A stretch of DNA of 20,105 nucleotides from Actinomycetota bacterium (lineage in GTDB: Bacteria; Actinomycetota; Humimicrobiia; Humimicrobiales; Humimicrobiaceae), in contig PWYO01000025.1 of assembly GCA_003567835.1 (NCBI GenBank), positions 1-20,105 of the forward strand, read 5' to 3'. The number at the start of each line of letters is the position of its first letter. Positions within the stretch are counted from its first letter, which is position 1. The position numbers and the translations under genes were made by a program. Below, one piece after another: positions 1 to 7,554 of this stretch. The notes under the pieces are model-generated. The model saw only the letters and a program-made list of their open reading frames with translations. It was not told the origin of the DNA and did not search any database.

Positions 1-428
1 TAGGAGAATATCATAGAGTCTTAGACAAAAAAGGCAGGATGTTTATTCCTTCAAAATTTAGAGAAGACCTTATAAAAGGCATTATTGTATCCAAAGGTTT
101 TGGTGAGAAGTGCCTTTTTTTATTTTCCAGGGAAGGCTGGACCAAGTGGCAGGAAAAGATCATGTCCCTGCCCTTGACCAAGAAAAATACACAGAAATTT
201 GCCAGATGGTTTTTCTCTTCTGCCGTTGAAGAAACCATGGATCAGCAGGGGAGGGTAAAAGTACCGCAAAATCTTATTGCCTATTCCTCCCTGAAAAAAG
301 AAATTGTATTGGTGGGTGTTTCAGACAGGGCCGAGATTTGGTCCAAGGAAGCTTGGCAAGACTATTACAGGCAGGCTGATGGGCAATTTCTGGGCCAGGA
401 CACGACATTAGAAGAGTTGGGTTTTTAG
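1..428 (+). CDS. mraZ: Transcriptional regulator MraZ (5' end cut by window edge)
   Basis: MraZ is an AbrB-like DNA-binding protein that forms ring-shaped oligomers and controls the dcw operon by binding short repeats upstream of its own gene. The open frame runs from base 3 to the stop at 426-428. The first ATG inside the window (39) is not the start: codons 3-38 read GEYHRVLDKKGR, the usual MraZ beginning just after its first few residues. The true start is therefore only a few codons off the left edge. Both swapped-hairpin repeats are visible: DKKGRMFIPSKFRE near the N-terminus and DQQGRVKVPQ about 70 residues later, followed by the typical VLVGVSDRAEIWS segment. With about 141 residues seen, the length fits the family (around 143). 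The gene ends 8 bases before rsmH. The promoter and MraZ binding repeats would lie outside the window. Confidence 0.95.
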   Translation, partial: GEYHRVLDKKGRMFIPSKFREDLIKGIIVSKGFGEKCLFLFSREGWTKWQEKIMSLPLTKKNTQKFARWFFSSAVEETMDQQGRVKVPQNLIAYSSLKKEIVLVGVSDRAEIWSKEAWQDYYRQADGQFLGQDTTLEELGF

Positions 429-436
429 AAGGCATA

Positions 437-1372
437 ATGGAAGATGATTATCATAAACCAGTCCTTTTAAAGGAGGCAGTACATTATTTAAATGCAACAG
501 AGGGCGACATAATTTTCGAGGGAACGCTTGGCGGTGCTGGCCATACCATAGCAATTATAAAAGACATTGCCCCCACAGGCAAGATCATTGGAGTAGACCT
601 TTGTAGCCAGGCTTTAAGCACCGCCGCCATTCGATTAAAAGATTACAAAGACCAGGTCTTCTTGGTAGAAGACAATTTTGCAAACGTAAAAGAGATTTTA
701 AAAAGATTGGATATCAAAAGCGTGCAGGGGGTCCTTTTGGATTTGGGTTTATCGTCCTTTCAAATTGATCGGTCCCAGAAAGGGTTCAGCTATATCAGGA
801 ATGAAGATCTGGATATGCGGTTTGGAGACCAAAAGGTCCGTGCTTTTGAGGTTGTAAACGATTATAGTGAGCAAAAATTAAGAGATATTTTTTATAAATT
901 CGGAGAAGAAAAATGGGCCGGTCCCATAGCAGCCAGGATTGTGAAAAAAAGGAATGAAAAGGAAATAAGGTCGACTTCTCAATTGGCCGAAATTGTAAAG
1001 AGTGCTGTTCCTCCGGATTACCGGCATAAGAGGGGCCATCCCGCAAAAAGGATTTTTCAGGCCATCAGGATTGAAGTAAATGCAGAGCTTGAGAATATTG
1101 AAAAAGGTATTGAGGATGGTTTCCAGGTGTTGAATGGAAGGGGAAGAATGGTCATCATATCCTATCATTCGCTTGAAGACAGGATTGTAAAAAACAAGTT
1201 TTTAGACTTTGCTGGCAGATGTTTTTGTCCGCCTGATTTGCCGGTTTGCAGATGCGGTGCACAAAAAAGAGCAAAAATATTAACCCGGAAAGTCGTAAGG
1301 CCCAGCGAAGATGAAATTAGGGAAAACCCCCGGGCAAAAAGTGCAAAATTAAGAGCCTTGGAAAAACTATGA
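437..1372 (+). CDS. rsmH: 16S rRNA (cytosine-1402-N4)-methyltransferase RsmH
   Basis: RsmH (MraW) uses S-adenosylmethionine to methylate N4 of C1402 in 16S rRNA, in the ribosomal P site. The 311-residue product has family length. The SAM-binding loop GTLGGAGHT is at residues 29-37 and an acidic VDL at 53-55. DLGLSS is at 102-107, the FSY...DLDMRF block at 117-129, HPAKRIFQAIRIEVN at 201-215 and ISYHSLEDRIVK at 241-252. A Cys-rich loop (CFCPPDLPVCRCG) at 262-274 and the NPRAKSAKLRA tail close the protein. The ATG at 437 follows the mraZ stop by 8 bases. The 3' end overlaps ftsL by 4 bases (ATGA), which suggests translational coupling. The pairing of mraZ and rsmH at the head of a dcw cluster is very widely conserved. 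Confidence 0.97.
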   Translation: MEDDYHKPVLLKEAVHYLNATEGDIIFEGTLGGAGHTIAIIKDIAPTGKIIGVDLCSQALSTAAIRLKDYKDQVFLVEDNFANVKEILKRLDIKSVQGVLLDLGLSSFQIDRSQKGFSYIRNEDLDMRFGDQKVRAFEVVNDYSEQKLRDIFYKFGEEKWAGPIAARIVKKRNEKEIRSTSQLAEIVKSAVPPDYRHKRGHPAKRIFQAIRIEVNAELENIEKGIEDGFQVLNGRGRMVIISYHSLEDRIVKNKFLDFAGRCFCPPDLPVCRCGAQKRAKILTRKVVRPSEDEIRENPRAKSAKLRALEKL

Positions 1373-1899
1373 GTACCAGATTGGCAAAAAGAGATGCGTA
1401 TTACAATCAGAGGGACTATCCCCTTCTATACCTGGTTGACAAAAAAAAGAACAGGGAAGAGAAAATAGTCTATTCTAATAGTGGGCTTTTTTATATTATA
1501 GTGGCGGCGATATTGCTGGTTTGTGTAGGCGCACTGTTTAATATTGGATTAAAAATACAGAATATGAACTATCAGCGGGAGATCCTCAAGCTTGATGAAG
1601 TCATCGCAACAGAGGAAGAACGGCAGGATAGGATTCTACTCCAAATAGCGGAACTGAGGTCTCCCGCCAGAATCATTCATGTGGCCCAAGAAGAGCTGGG
1701 CATGGACATTGCCGGTGATATAGAGACCGTTGAAGTTGCGCAAACCAGTATGGAAAACAATGAAAGGATTCAGGAATACCTGGCAAAAGGCCCCTCTGAG
1801 ACCACCAAGCAATACAATAATTTGCTGGGCACAGTTTATTATATACAGGATCTGGTCATGGTGGTCTCAGAAAGTGTTTTAACTTTTTTTATACCCTAA
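1369..1899 (+). CDS. ftsL: Cell division protein FtsL (septum formation initiator family), with C-terminal extension
   Basis: This is a bitopic divisome protein that, in known systems, forms a complex with FtsQ/DivIB and FtsB/DivIC and helps activate FtsW-FtsI. The call rests on position (between rsmH and the PBP gene) and architecture. A basic cytoplasmic N-terminus (about 1-38) precedes one transmembrane helix (about 39-61). A probable coiled coil (about 62-97) leads into an RIIHVAQEELGM segment (101-112), which matches the conserved A..ELGM end of FtsL/DivIC domains. At 176 residues it is longer than usual (around 100-130). The extra 60 or so residues end in a hydrophobic stretch (about 153-176, GTVYYIQDLVMVV onward) of unknown role. 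The start ATG overlaps the rsmH stop. The sequence cannot separate FtsL from DivIC; the position favours FtsL. Confidence 0.85.
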   Translation: MSTRLAKRDAYYNQRDYPLLYLVDKKKNREEKIVYSNSGLFYIIVAAILLVCVGALFNIGLKIQNMNYQREILKLDEVIATEEERQDRILLQIAELRSPARIIHVAQEELGMDIAGDIETVEVAQTSMENNERIQEYLAKGPSETTKQYNNLLGTVYYIQDLVMVVSESVLTFFIP

Positions 1900-1907
1900 T
1901 CTAAGAT

Positions 1908-3626
1908 GTGAAAAAAAGAACCATGATCAGGAAAAAATATGACAGGATGAACAGGAAAAGGCTATATTTCCTGTTCGTTTTGTTTCTTGCAGCTTTTTTT
2001 GCCATTGGTTATCAGCTTATCAATATTCAGTTTGTCCATGCCTCTAAATACCAGGGGTATGCACAATACCAGCATACTGATGAATCGGTACTCAATGCCA
2101 AAAGAGGAAAGATTCTGGACAGCAACGGGATTGAGCTTGCAGTAAGCTTAATTGAAAGAACGGTCTATGCCAATCCCAGGGAAGTAAAAAATGCTGTCAG
2201 CACAGCGAGGGCCCTTGCAGAACTATTGGACATGGATGTACATGAAATACAAAAAAGGCTGTCCGATGAACAGCTAGGCTTCGTATATATAAAAAGGCAG
2301 ATTGGTACTGAGATTGCAGAAAAAATTCAGGAACGCAACCTTGATGGTGTCTATATAAAAAATGAGAGCAAGAGATTCTATCCCCATCATGATCTGGGTG
2401 CCTCTATCATCGGGTTCACTGGAATTGACCATACGGGCTTATCGGGTATTGAACTGCAGTATGAAAAAAATTTAAGAGGCGTGGATGGAAAATTTGTTTC
2501 GGAAAAGGATGTGTTTGGGAATACCATACCGGGCAGCAAGCAGACCTATATAGAGCCCATAGATGGCGCTGATGTGGTGCTGACCATTGATGCTCAAATT
2601 CAGTATTTGGCCCAAAAGGAGTTGGCCAAAACCGTAGAAGAGTATAGTGCCCTGGGCGGAAGTGTGGTGATTATGAATCCAAACAATGGGGAAGTGCTGG
2701 CTATGGCGGATTACCCAAATTTTGATCTGAACAATTATGAACAATATGATTCTGACCTTTATAAGCTGAATGCGACCTCTTTTACCTTTGAGCCGGGATC
2801 TACATTTAAGGTCATCAATATCGCTTCTGCCCTGGAACAGCAGCGTGTGGGAAGCGAACAGGTATTTAACCTTTCTCCCAGCATAGCGGTTGGTGACCGG
2901 GAGATCAAAGAAATCTTTAGAACGCAAAACATTGATTATTCCACCAAACAGATTTTACAGCACTCCAGCAATGTAGGTGCGGTGGTTATTGCTTTGTCTA
3001 TGGGCAAACAGCGGTTCTGGGAGGGCATCAAAGAATTTGGTTTTACCCAGAAGACGGGCATCGATTATCCGGGAGAAGAAGTTGGTTATATGCTAAATTA
3101 CCAAACCTGGCCGGAATCAACCATAGGCGCTATGGCCATAGGCCAGAGCATTACCATGACACCTTTACAGTTGTTGACGGCTACAAGTGCCATTGCCAAT
3201 GGCGGTTATTTGATTACGCCTCGACTGGCCAGAGAGGTACAGCTCCAAGACAGTACCATGAGCACAGCACATGAATTTGACCGTAAAAAGATTCTTGAAC
3301 AATCTACCTGCGATGCCATCAAGGATATGATGCTGGCTGTGGTTGAAGACGGCACCGGAACAAGGGCCAGTGTGGAGGGGGTGAATGTATGCGGAAAGAC
3401 GGGGACTGCGGAAAAGGCAAATATGCACAGTCCAGGCTATGATGAAGGGAGAGTGATTACTTCCTTTATCGGTTTTGGTCCCTATGAGGATCCCCAGGTA
3501 GCAATACTAATCGTTATTGATGAGCCCCAGAAGGGGGTAAATGAAATATGGGGGGGAACAGTGGCTGCCCCTCTGTTCAGCAGATTAATGGAATTTTCCC
3601 TTCAAAGGCAGATCATGGTAGACTGA
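1908..3626 (+). CDS. ftsI: Class B penicillin-binding protein (septal transpeptidase, FtsI/PBP2-like, no PASTA domain)
   Basis: This D,D-transpeptidase crosslinks septal peptidoglycan on the outer face of the membrane, normally with the SEDS partner FtsW. Residues follow the GTG start. A basic N-tail and one membrane anchor (about 19-41) are followed by the PBP dimer/pedestal region with RGKILDSNG (66-74). The transpeptidase domain carries SxxK as STFK (Ser298 nucleophile, Lys301), SSN (353-355) and KTGT (497-500). The protein ends shortly after APLFSRLM (554-561), so there is no C-terminal PASTA domain of the kind found in SpoVD and Bacillus PbpB. It is the only PBP in the cluster. The start is uncertain: GTG 1908 lies 8 bases after the ftsL stop, ATG 1923 is in frame, and neither has a good ribosome binding site. 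The family call is firm; the choice of ftsI over a spoVD-type name is inference. Confidence 0.92.
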   Translation: MKKRTMIRKKYDRMNRKRLYFLFVLFLAAFFAIGYQLINIQFVHASKYQGYAQYQHTDESVLNAKRGKILDSNGIELAVSLIERTVYANPREVKNAVSTARALAELLDMDVHEIQKRLSDEQLGFVYIKRQIGTEIAEKIQERNLDGVYIKNESKRFYPHHDLGASIIGFTGIDHTGLSGIELQYEKNLRGVDGKFVSEKDVFGNTIPGSKQTYIEPIDGADVVLTIDAQIQYLAQKELAKTVEEYSALGGSVVIMNPNNGEVLAMADYPNFDLNNYEQYDSDLYKLNATSFTFEPGSTFKVINIASALEQQRVGSEQVFNLSPSIAVGDREIKEIFRTQNIDYSTKQILQHSSNVGAVVIALSMGKQRFWEGIKEFGFTQKTGIDYPGEEVGYMLNYQTWPESTIGAMAIGQSITMTPLQLLTATSAIANGGYLITPRLAREVQLQDSTMSTAHEFDRKKILEQSTCDAIKDMMLAVVEDGTGTRASVEGVNVCGKTGTAEKANMHSPGYDEGRVITSFIGFGPYEDPQVAILIVIDEPQKGVNEIWGGTVAAPLFSRLMEFSLQRQIMVD

Positions 3627-3630
3627 TATT

Positions 3631-3659
3631 TTGATTTTTATTGCAAACCGCACTATGAT
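3631..3659 (+). promoter_or_regulatory. Candidate housekeeping-sigma promoter upstream of murE
   Basis: The 48-base gap between the PBP gene and murE is the longest non-coding stretch here. It contains TTGATT (3631-3636) and TATGAT (3654-3659) separated by exactly 17 bases, matching 4/6 and 5/6 of the -35 and -10 consensus. Transcription would start near 3665-3667, inside or at the murE ribosome binding site (AAGGA, 3665-3669), giving an almost leaderless mRNA. That awkward geometry and the AT-richness of the gap keep confidence low. Confidence 0.35.
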
Positions 3660-3674
3660 AATCTAAGGAAAAAT

Positions 3675-5159
3675 ATGAAGCTTAAAAAGATACTCAAAGG
3701 CCTAGAATGCAGGGTTCTGGCAGGGGATTTAAATCAGGATATAACCGATATAGCCATCCACTCAAAGAAGGTGTCTCCAAACAGCCTTTTTGTAGCCATC
3801 CCTGGTTTTAAAACCGACGGCCATCGCTTTGCCCAAGAAGCTGTAGGTAAAGGTGCTGCCGCAGTAATCGTACAGAAACCATTAGAACTGCCTCTTCCCA
3901 TTGTCCAGATCCTGGTTGCGGATACAAGAAAAAGTTTGGCGGTGGTGTCCGGTAATTTTTTCAGCCACCCCAGCAGAAAAATCATCATTGTGGGGGTGAC
4001 TGGAACCAACGGCAAGACCACCACTTGTTTTTTAATCAATTCCATCATCAGAGAAACAGGGGTCCCCAATTCTTTGATAACCACCGTACGGTCTTATATG
4101 GGTGAAAAACAGGTTGCGTTTGATCGGACAACGCCCGATTCACTGGAGTTAAACCGTTTTTTTGCCCAAAGCACTGGTATGGGCATCAAACATGCTTGCA
4201 TGGAAGTTTCATCGCATTCGGTTGATTTAGGCAGGGTAGACGACCTCAATTTTGATGGTTTTGTATTTACCAACCTTTCCCAGGACCACCTGGATTATCA
4301 CCGGGATATGGAAAGTTATTTTCAAGCCAAGCAAAAACTTTTCCTCAAAGAAAACAGGCATACCTATGGGGGTAAATTTGCAGTCATCAATTCTGATGAT
4401 GCCTATGGAAAGATTGTTTTAGGCAACACGGATTTGAATGCCACCAGCTATGCCATACACGACGCCCATGCGGATCTGCGGGCAGGGCATATACGCAACA
4501 GCATACAGGGTATTGCCTTTGACCTGTATCAGAAAAATAGGCTGATGGGGCATATAGAATCAGCGCTTAGCGGAATATTCAATGTGTATAATATTCTTGC
4601 AGCCATTGGGGTGGCCATGAACCTGGGTATTTCGTACGAAAAGATCAAAAAAGGGATCCAGGCCTTAAAAGGGGTTCCGGGCCGATTCCAAAAAGTGGAT
4701 GTCAATGCGGGATTTACAGTTATTGTCGATTATGCGCACACACCCGATGGCCTGGAAAATGTTCTGACTACTGCAAAAAAATTATTGCCAAAACATGGAA
4801 AACTGATTACAGTTTTTGGATGCGGCGGAGACAGGGATAAACAAAAAAGGCCAATGATGGGAAAGATTTCCAGCAAGTATTCCGATTTTAGCATTATCAC
4901 CTCAGATAATCCCCGTTCTGAAACACCCTTGGCCATTATGGGCATGATCGCCAAGGGCTTTGACAATACAGATAAATACGTGGAAGTCGAAGACCGTAAA
5001 AAAGCCATACAAGAGGCCCTGTGTATGGCAAAAGACCATGATATTATAGTAATAGCAGGCAAAGGTCATGAAGACTATCAGGAATTCAAGGATCACCGGA
5101 TCCATTTCAGTGACCAGGAAATGGTAATGGAGATTTTAAACCAAAATGGAAAAAATTAA
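3675..5159 (+). CDS. murE: UDP-MurNAc-L-Ala-D-Glu:meso-diaminopimelate ligase MurE
   Basis: This cytoplasmic ATP-dependent ligase adds the third residue of the peptidoglycan stem peptide. At 494 residues it has family length. The uridine-binding N-domain (about 1-100) is followed by the ATP P-loop TGTNGKT (109-115) and the TTPDSLELN block (152-160). MEVSSHSVDLGR is at 176-187. NLSQDHLDYH (200-209) leads to a probable carbamylated lysine, K219 in YFQAKQKLF. VDYAHTPDG (351-359) comes next. DNPR at 411-414 and GKGHE at 462-466 mark the substrate pocket; DNPR is characteristic of enzymes that add meso-diaminopimelate, while lysine-adding enzymes differ there. ATG 3675 has AAGGA five bases upstream. 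The 3' end overlaps murF by 14 bases. Confidence 0.96.
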   Translation: MKLKKILKGLECRVLAGDLNQDITDIAIHSKKVSPNSLFVAIPGFKTDGHRFAQEAVGKGAAAVIVQKPLELPLPIVQILVADTRKSLAVVSGNFFSHPSRKIIIVGVTGTNGKTTTCFLINSIIRETGVPNSLITTVRSYMGEKQVAFDRTTPDSLELNRFFAQSTGMGIKHACMEVSSHSVDLGRVDDLNFDGFVFTNLSQDHLDYHRDMESYFQAKQKLFLKENRHTYGGKFAVINSDDAYGKIVLGNTDLNATSYAIHDAHADLRAGHIRNSIQGIAFDLYQKNRLMGHIESALSGIFNVYNILAAIGVAMNLGISYEKIKKGIQALKGVPGRFQKVDVNAGFTVIVDYAHTPDGLENVLTTAKKLLPKHGKLITVFGCGGDRDKQKRPMMGKISSKYSDFSIITSDNPRSETPLAIMGMIAKGFDNTDKYVEVEDRKKAIQEALCMAKDHDIIVIAGKGHEDYQEFKDHRIHFSDQEMVMEILNQNGKN

Positions 5160-6519
5160 CCTCAAAGATTTACAAAAATGGACTAAAGCGGAGAAGATCA
5201 GCGGGGAGGATACCCGCTTTATCGATTCCATCTCTACAGATACCCGTACGATTACCAGAGGCCAGTTCTTCATACCGCTAAAGGGTCAAAATTTTGACGG
5301 CCATCATTATATCCAGCAGGCCGTATCCAGGGGCGCCTGTGGTTTTGTTTACGAGAGAGGCTTTCCTGTGCCTGACCTGGATCCCGGACCCATTATTTTT
5401 CAAAGCAGGGACAACCTATCCTTTTTACAGAGGCTTGCTTTTCATTATATAAGAAGAATAAAGCTGGTGGTGGTGGGCATCACCGGAAGTGTGGGAAAAA
5501 CCACCACCAAGGATATGCTGGTATCCGTGCTGAAAAGAAAACACAAAGTATGCTATACCCCAAAAAACTACAATAATGAGATTGGCGTGCCCAAGGCAGT
5601 GCTGGATATAGGCAAAGATACCAAATATTTTGTAGCAGAGCTGGCCATGAGGAAGAAAGGGCAAATCAGGCAATTGGCAGAAATGATCGATGTGGATATA
5701 GCGGTTATTACCGCAATTGGTGAATCCCATCTTGAATTTTTTAATAATATTTCCGAGATTGCTTTGGCAAAAGCTGAAATTGCTTCTTTTCCGGGCAAAA
5801 AAAAGGGTGTACTATTTTTAAACCATGACAGTCCGTGGGCAGATTTTATTAAGCAAAGGGTCAATTGCAGGATTATAGGATTCGGAACAAATAACAGCCT
5901 GGATTACAATTTTATTGGACAGCAGCCGGATGTTTACGGGAAATATTCTTTTATATTCTGTAAAAAAGATTCCAGGATTGCCCATGTTCGGTTAAATATA
6001 GCGGGTGCCCACAATATGGTGAATGGATGTGCGGCCGCGGCAGTCAGTGACTGGCTGGGCATAGACCCAGAAGATATCAGCCGGGGCCTTGAAAATGCTG
6101 CTGTTGAAGAAAACAGAATGGCAGTCTTTGAAAAAGATGCAATGATTATTATCAATGACTGCTATAATGCCAGCCCAATTTCGGTTGCTTCAGCGCTGGA
6201 CACATTGCAGCATATCGCCCATGCAAAATCTGCAAGGTCGGTGGCTATTCTCTCTGATATGCTGGAGCTGGGCCAAAACGCGGCCAAAATGCATTGCCAG
6301 GTGGGGATGGATGCAAAGCAAAAAAATATCGACTGCCTGCTGGCCTTCGGTACGCTGGCCAAACACATCTGCAAGGGCTTCGGCGCAGAAAAAAGTGTGT
6401 ATTTTGAAGACAAGCAGCAGATGGTCAAGCATATAAAGGGATACCTAAAAAAGGGCGATGTGGTGCTGTTGAAAGGTTCACGGGCCAATAAAATGGAAGA
6501 GATCATCAAACAGATTTAG
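5146..6519 (+). CDS. murF: UDP-MurNAc-tripeptide:D-Ala-D-Ala ligase MurF
   Basis: MurF adds the D-Ala-D-Ala dipeptide made by Ddl, completing UDP-MurNAc-pentapeptide in the cytoplasm. The 457-residue product has the MurF N-domain with STDTRTITRGQFFIPL (30-45) and DGHHYI. The P-loop TGSVGKTT is at 113-120, NYNNEIGVP at 141-149 and GESHLEFF at 192-199. GAHN (287-290), NDCYNASP (337-344) and the C-terminal KGSRANKMEEI follow. The ATG lies within the murE end (14-base overlap). A weak GGAGA (5129-5133) is 12 bases away, so coupling to murE translation is likely. No key motif is missing. Confidence 0.96.
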   Translation: MEKINLKDLQKWTKAEKISGEDTRFIDSISTDTRTITRGQFFIPLKGQNFDGHHYIQQAVSRGACGFVYERGFPVPDLDPGPIIFQSRDNLSFLQRLAFHYIRRIKLVVVGITGSVGKTTTKDMLVSVLKRKHKVCYTPKNYNNEIGVPKAVLDIGKDTKYFVAELAMRKKGQIRQLAEMIDVDIAVITAIGESHLEFFNNISEIALAKAEIASFPGKKKGVLFLNHDSPWADFIKQRVNCRIIGFGTNNSLDYNFIGQQPDVYGKYSFIFCKKDSRIAHVRLNIAGAHNMVNGCAAAAVSDWLGIDPEDISRGLENAAVEENRMAVFEKDAMIIINDCYNASPISVASALDTLQHIAHAKSARSVAILSDMLELGQNAAKMHCQVGMDAKQKNIDCLLAFGTLAKHICKGFGAEKSVYFEDKQQMVKHIKGYLKKGDVVLLKGSRANKMEEIIKQI

Positions 6520-6533
6520 ACAGGAAAAGATAT

Positions 6534-7547
6534 ATGGATTGGATATTTTTATCACTCATCATCGGCGGGCTGCTTTCTTTGATGACCACCCCTATGTTTA
6601 TTAAGTTCCAAAAAAGCAGAAAAATGGGTGAGAAAATAAGGGTGGATGGGCCTAAAACGCATTCTATAAAAGTAGGTACCCCCACCATGGGGGGAGTTGT
6701 ATTTATTGTCTGTTCCCTGATTGCCTTTATTGTGGTCAGCCTGATTAAGTATTTGCGTTATGAAGAATACAGCTTAGAGGGACTATTTGTGTTTTCTATT
6801 TTTTTGCTATGCTCTTTTATAGGATTTATCGATGATTATATATCCATGAAAAAAAAGAGCTCTTTGGGTCTCAGAGGCTGGGTAAAAATTTTTCTGCTGT
6901 TGGTGGTATGTGTTTATTTTATTGCCATGGGTATATGGGTTTTTAATCTGGATACATCCCTTAGCATTCCCCTTACCAATGTAACCTTGGAACTGGGCTA
7001 TTACTACTATATTCTGGTGGCGGTCATGATCATCGGTACTACCAATGCTGTGAATCTCACTGACGGCCTTGACGGCCTTGCTGCAGGCACTACTTCGATC
7101 GTTTTGGGGATTTTTATGTTTATTGGTCTCCTGGAATGGATTTTTTATGATTTAAGTTTTGGCATTGACATTGCTGTGATATGCGGATCGACGATAGCGG
7201 CATGCATAGGATTTTTATGGTGGAATACGGCGCCCGCAGAAATTTTTATGGGAGATACCGGTTCATTTGGCCTGGGAGGGCTCATTGCTGCGGTGGCCAT
7301 ATTATTAAACCAGGAATTGCTGTTGATTATTGTGGGAGCCATATTTGTCATTGAGACCCTATCGGTGATCATCCAGGTTTTGTGGTTTAAGATGTTCAAA
7401 AAAAGGGTGTTTAAGATGGCCCCCATACACCACCATTTTGAGCTTATGGGTTGGCCGGAGATTAAAGTGATTATACGTTTTTGGCTGGCATGCGGATTGT
7501 TTTCTGCGCTTGGCTTTTTCATGTATTATTTAAAATTTTTAACCTAA
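6534..7547 (+). CDS. mraY: Phospho-MurNAc-pentapeptide translocase MraY
   Basis: MraY is a polytopic membrane enzyme that transfers phospho-MurNAc-pentapeptide from UDP to undecaprenyl phosphate, giving lipid I. The 337 residues hold about ten hydrophobic segments. The signature blocks are all visible: GTPTMGG (48-54), FIDDY with the aspartate pair D100-D101, NAVNLTDGLDGLA (171-183), MGDTGS (239-244), and the histidine block APIHHHFE (296-303). The segment between TM1 and the GTPTMGG loop is typical (RVDGPKTH). The ATG follows murF by 14 bases; GGAAAAG at 6522-6528 is a weak ribosome binding site. murD starts 7 bases downstream. Confidence 0.97.
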   Translation: MDWIFLSLIIGGLLSLMTTPMFIKFQKSRKMGEKIRVDGPKTHSIKVGTPTMGGVVFIVCSLIAFIVVSLIKYLRYEEYSLEGLFVFSIFLLCSFIGFIDDYISMKKKSSLGLRGWVKIFLLLVVCVYFIAMGIWVFNLDTSLSIPLTNVTLELGYYYYILVAVMIIGTTNAVNLTDGLDGLAAGTTSIVLGIFMFIGLLEWIFYDLSFGIDIAVICGSTIAACIGFLWWNTAPAEIFMGDTGSFGLGGLIAAVAILLNQELLLIIVGAIFVIETLSVIIQVLWFKMFKKRVFKMAPIHHHFELMGWPEIKVIIRFWLACGLFSALGFFMYYLKFLT

Positions 7548-7554
7548 AGAGATT

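Noticed and set aside
1440..1449. Run of eight A followed by G in ftsL, a possible slippage or frameshift site
   Set aside because: The run encodes a Lys-rich cytoplasmic segment, the frame stays open through a full FtsL domain, and no useful alternative product is seen.
6155..6436. 93-codon + strand frame nested in murF
   Set aside because: It lies out of frame within the conserved C-terminal domain of MurF and has no binding site or family likeness.
7062..7079. Tandem direct repeat GACGGCCTT x2 in mraY
   Set aside because: It encodes the invariant DGLDGL of the MraY active site; coding constraint explains it.
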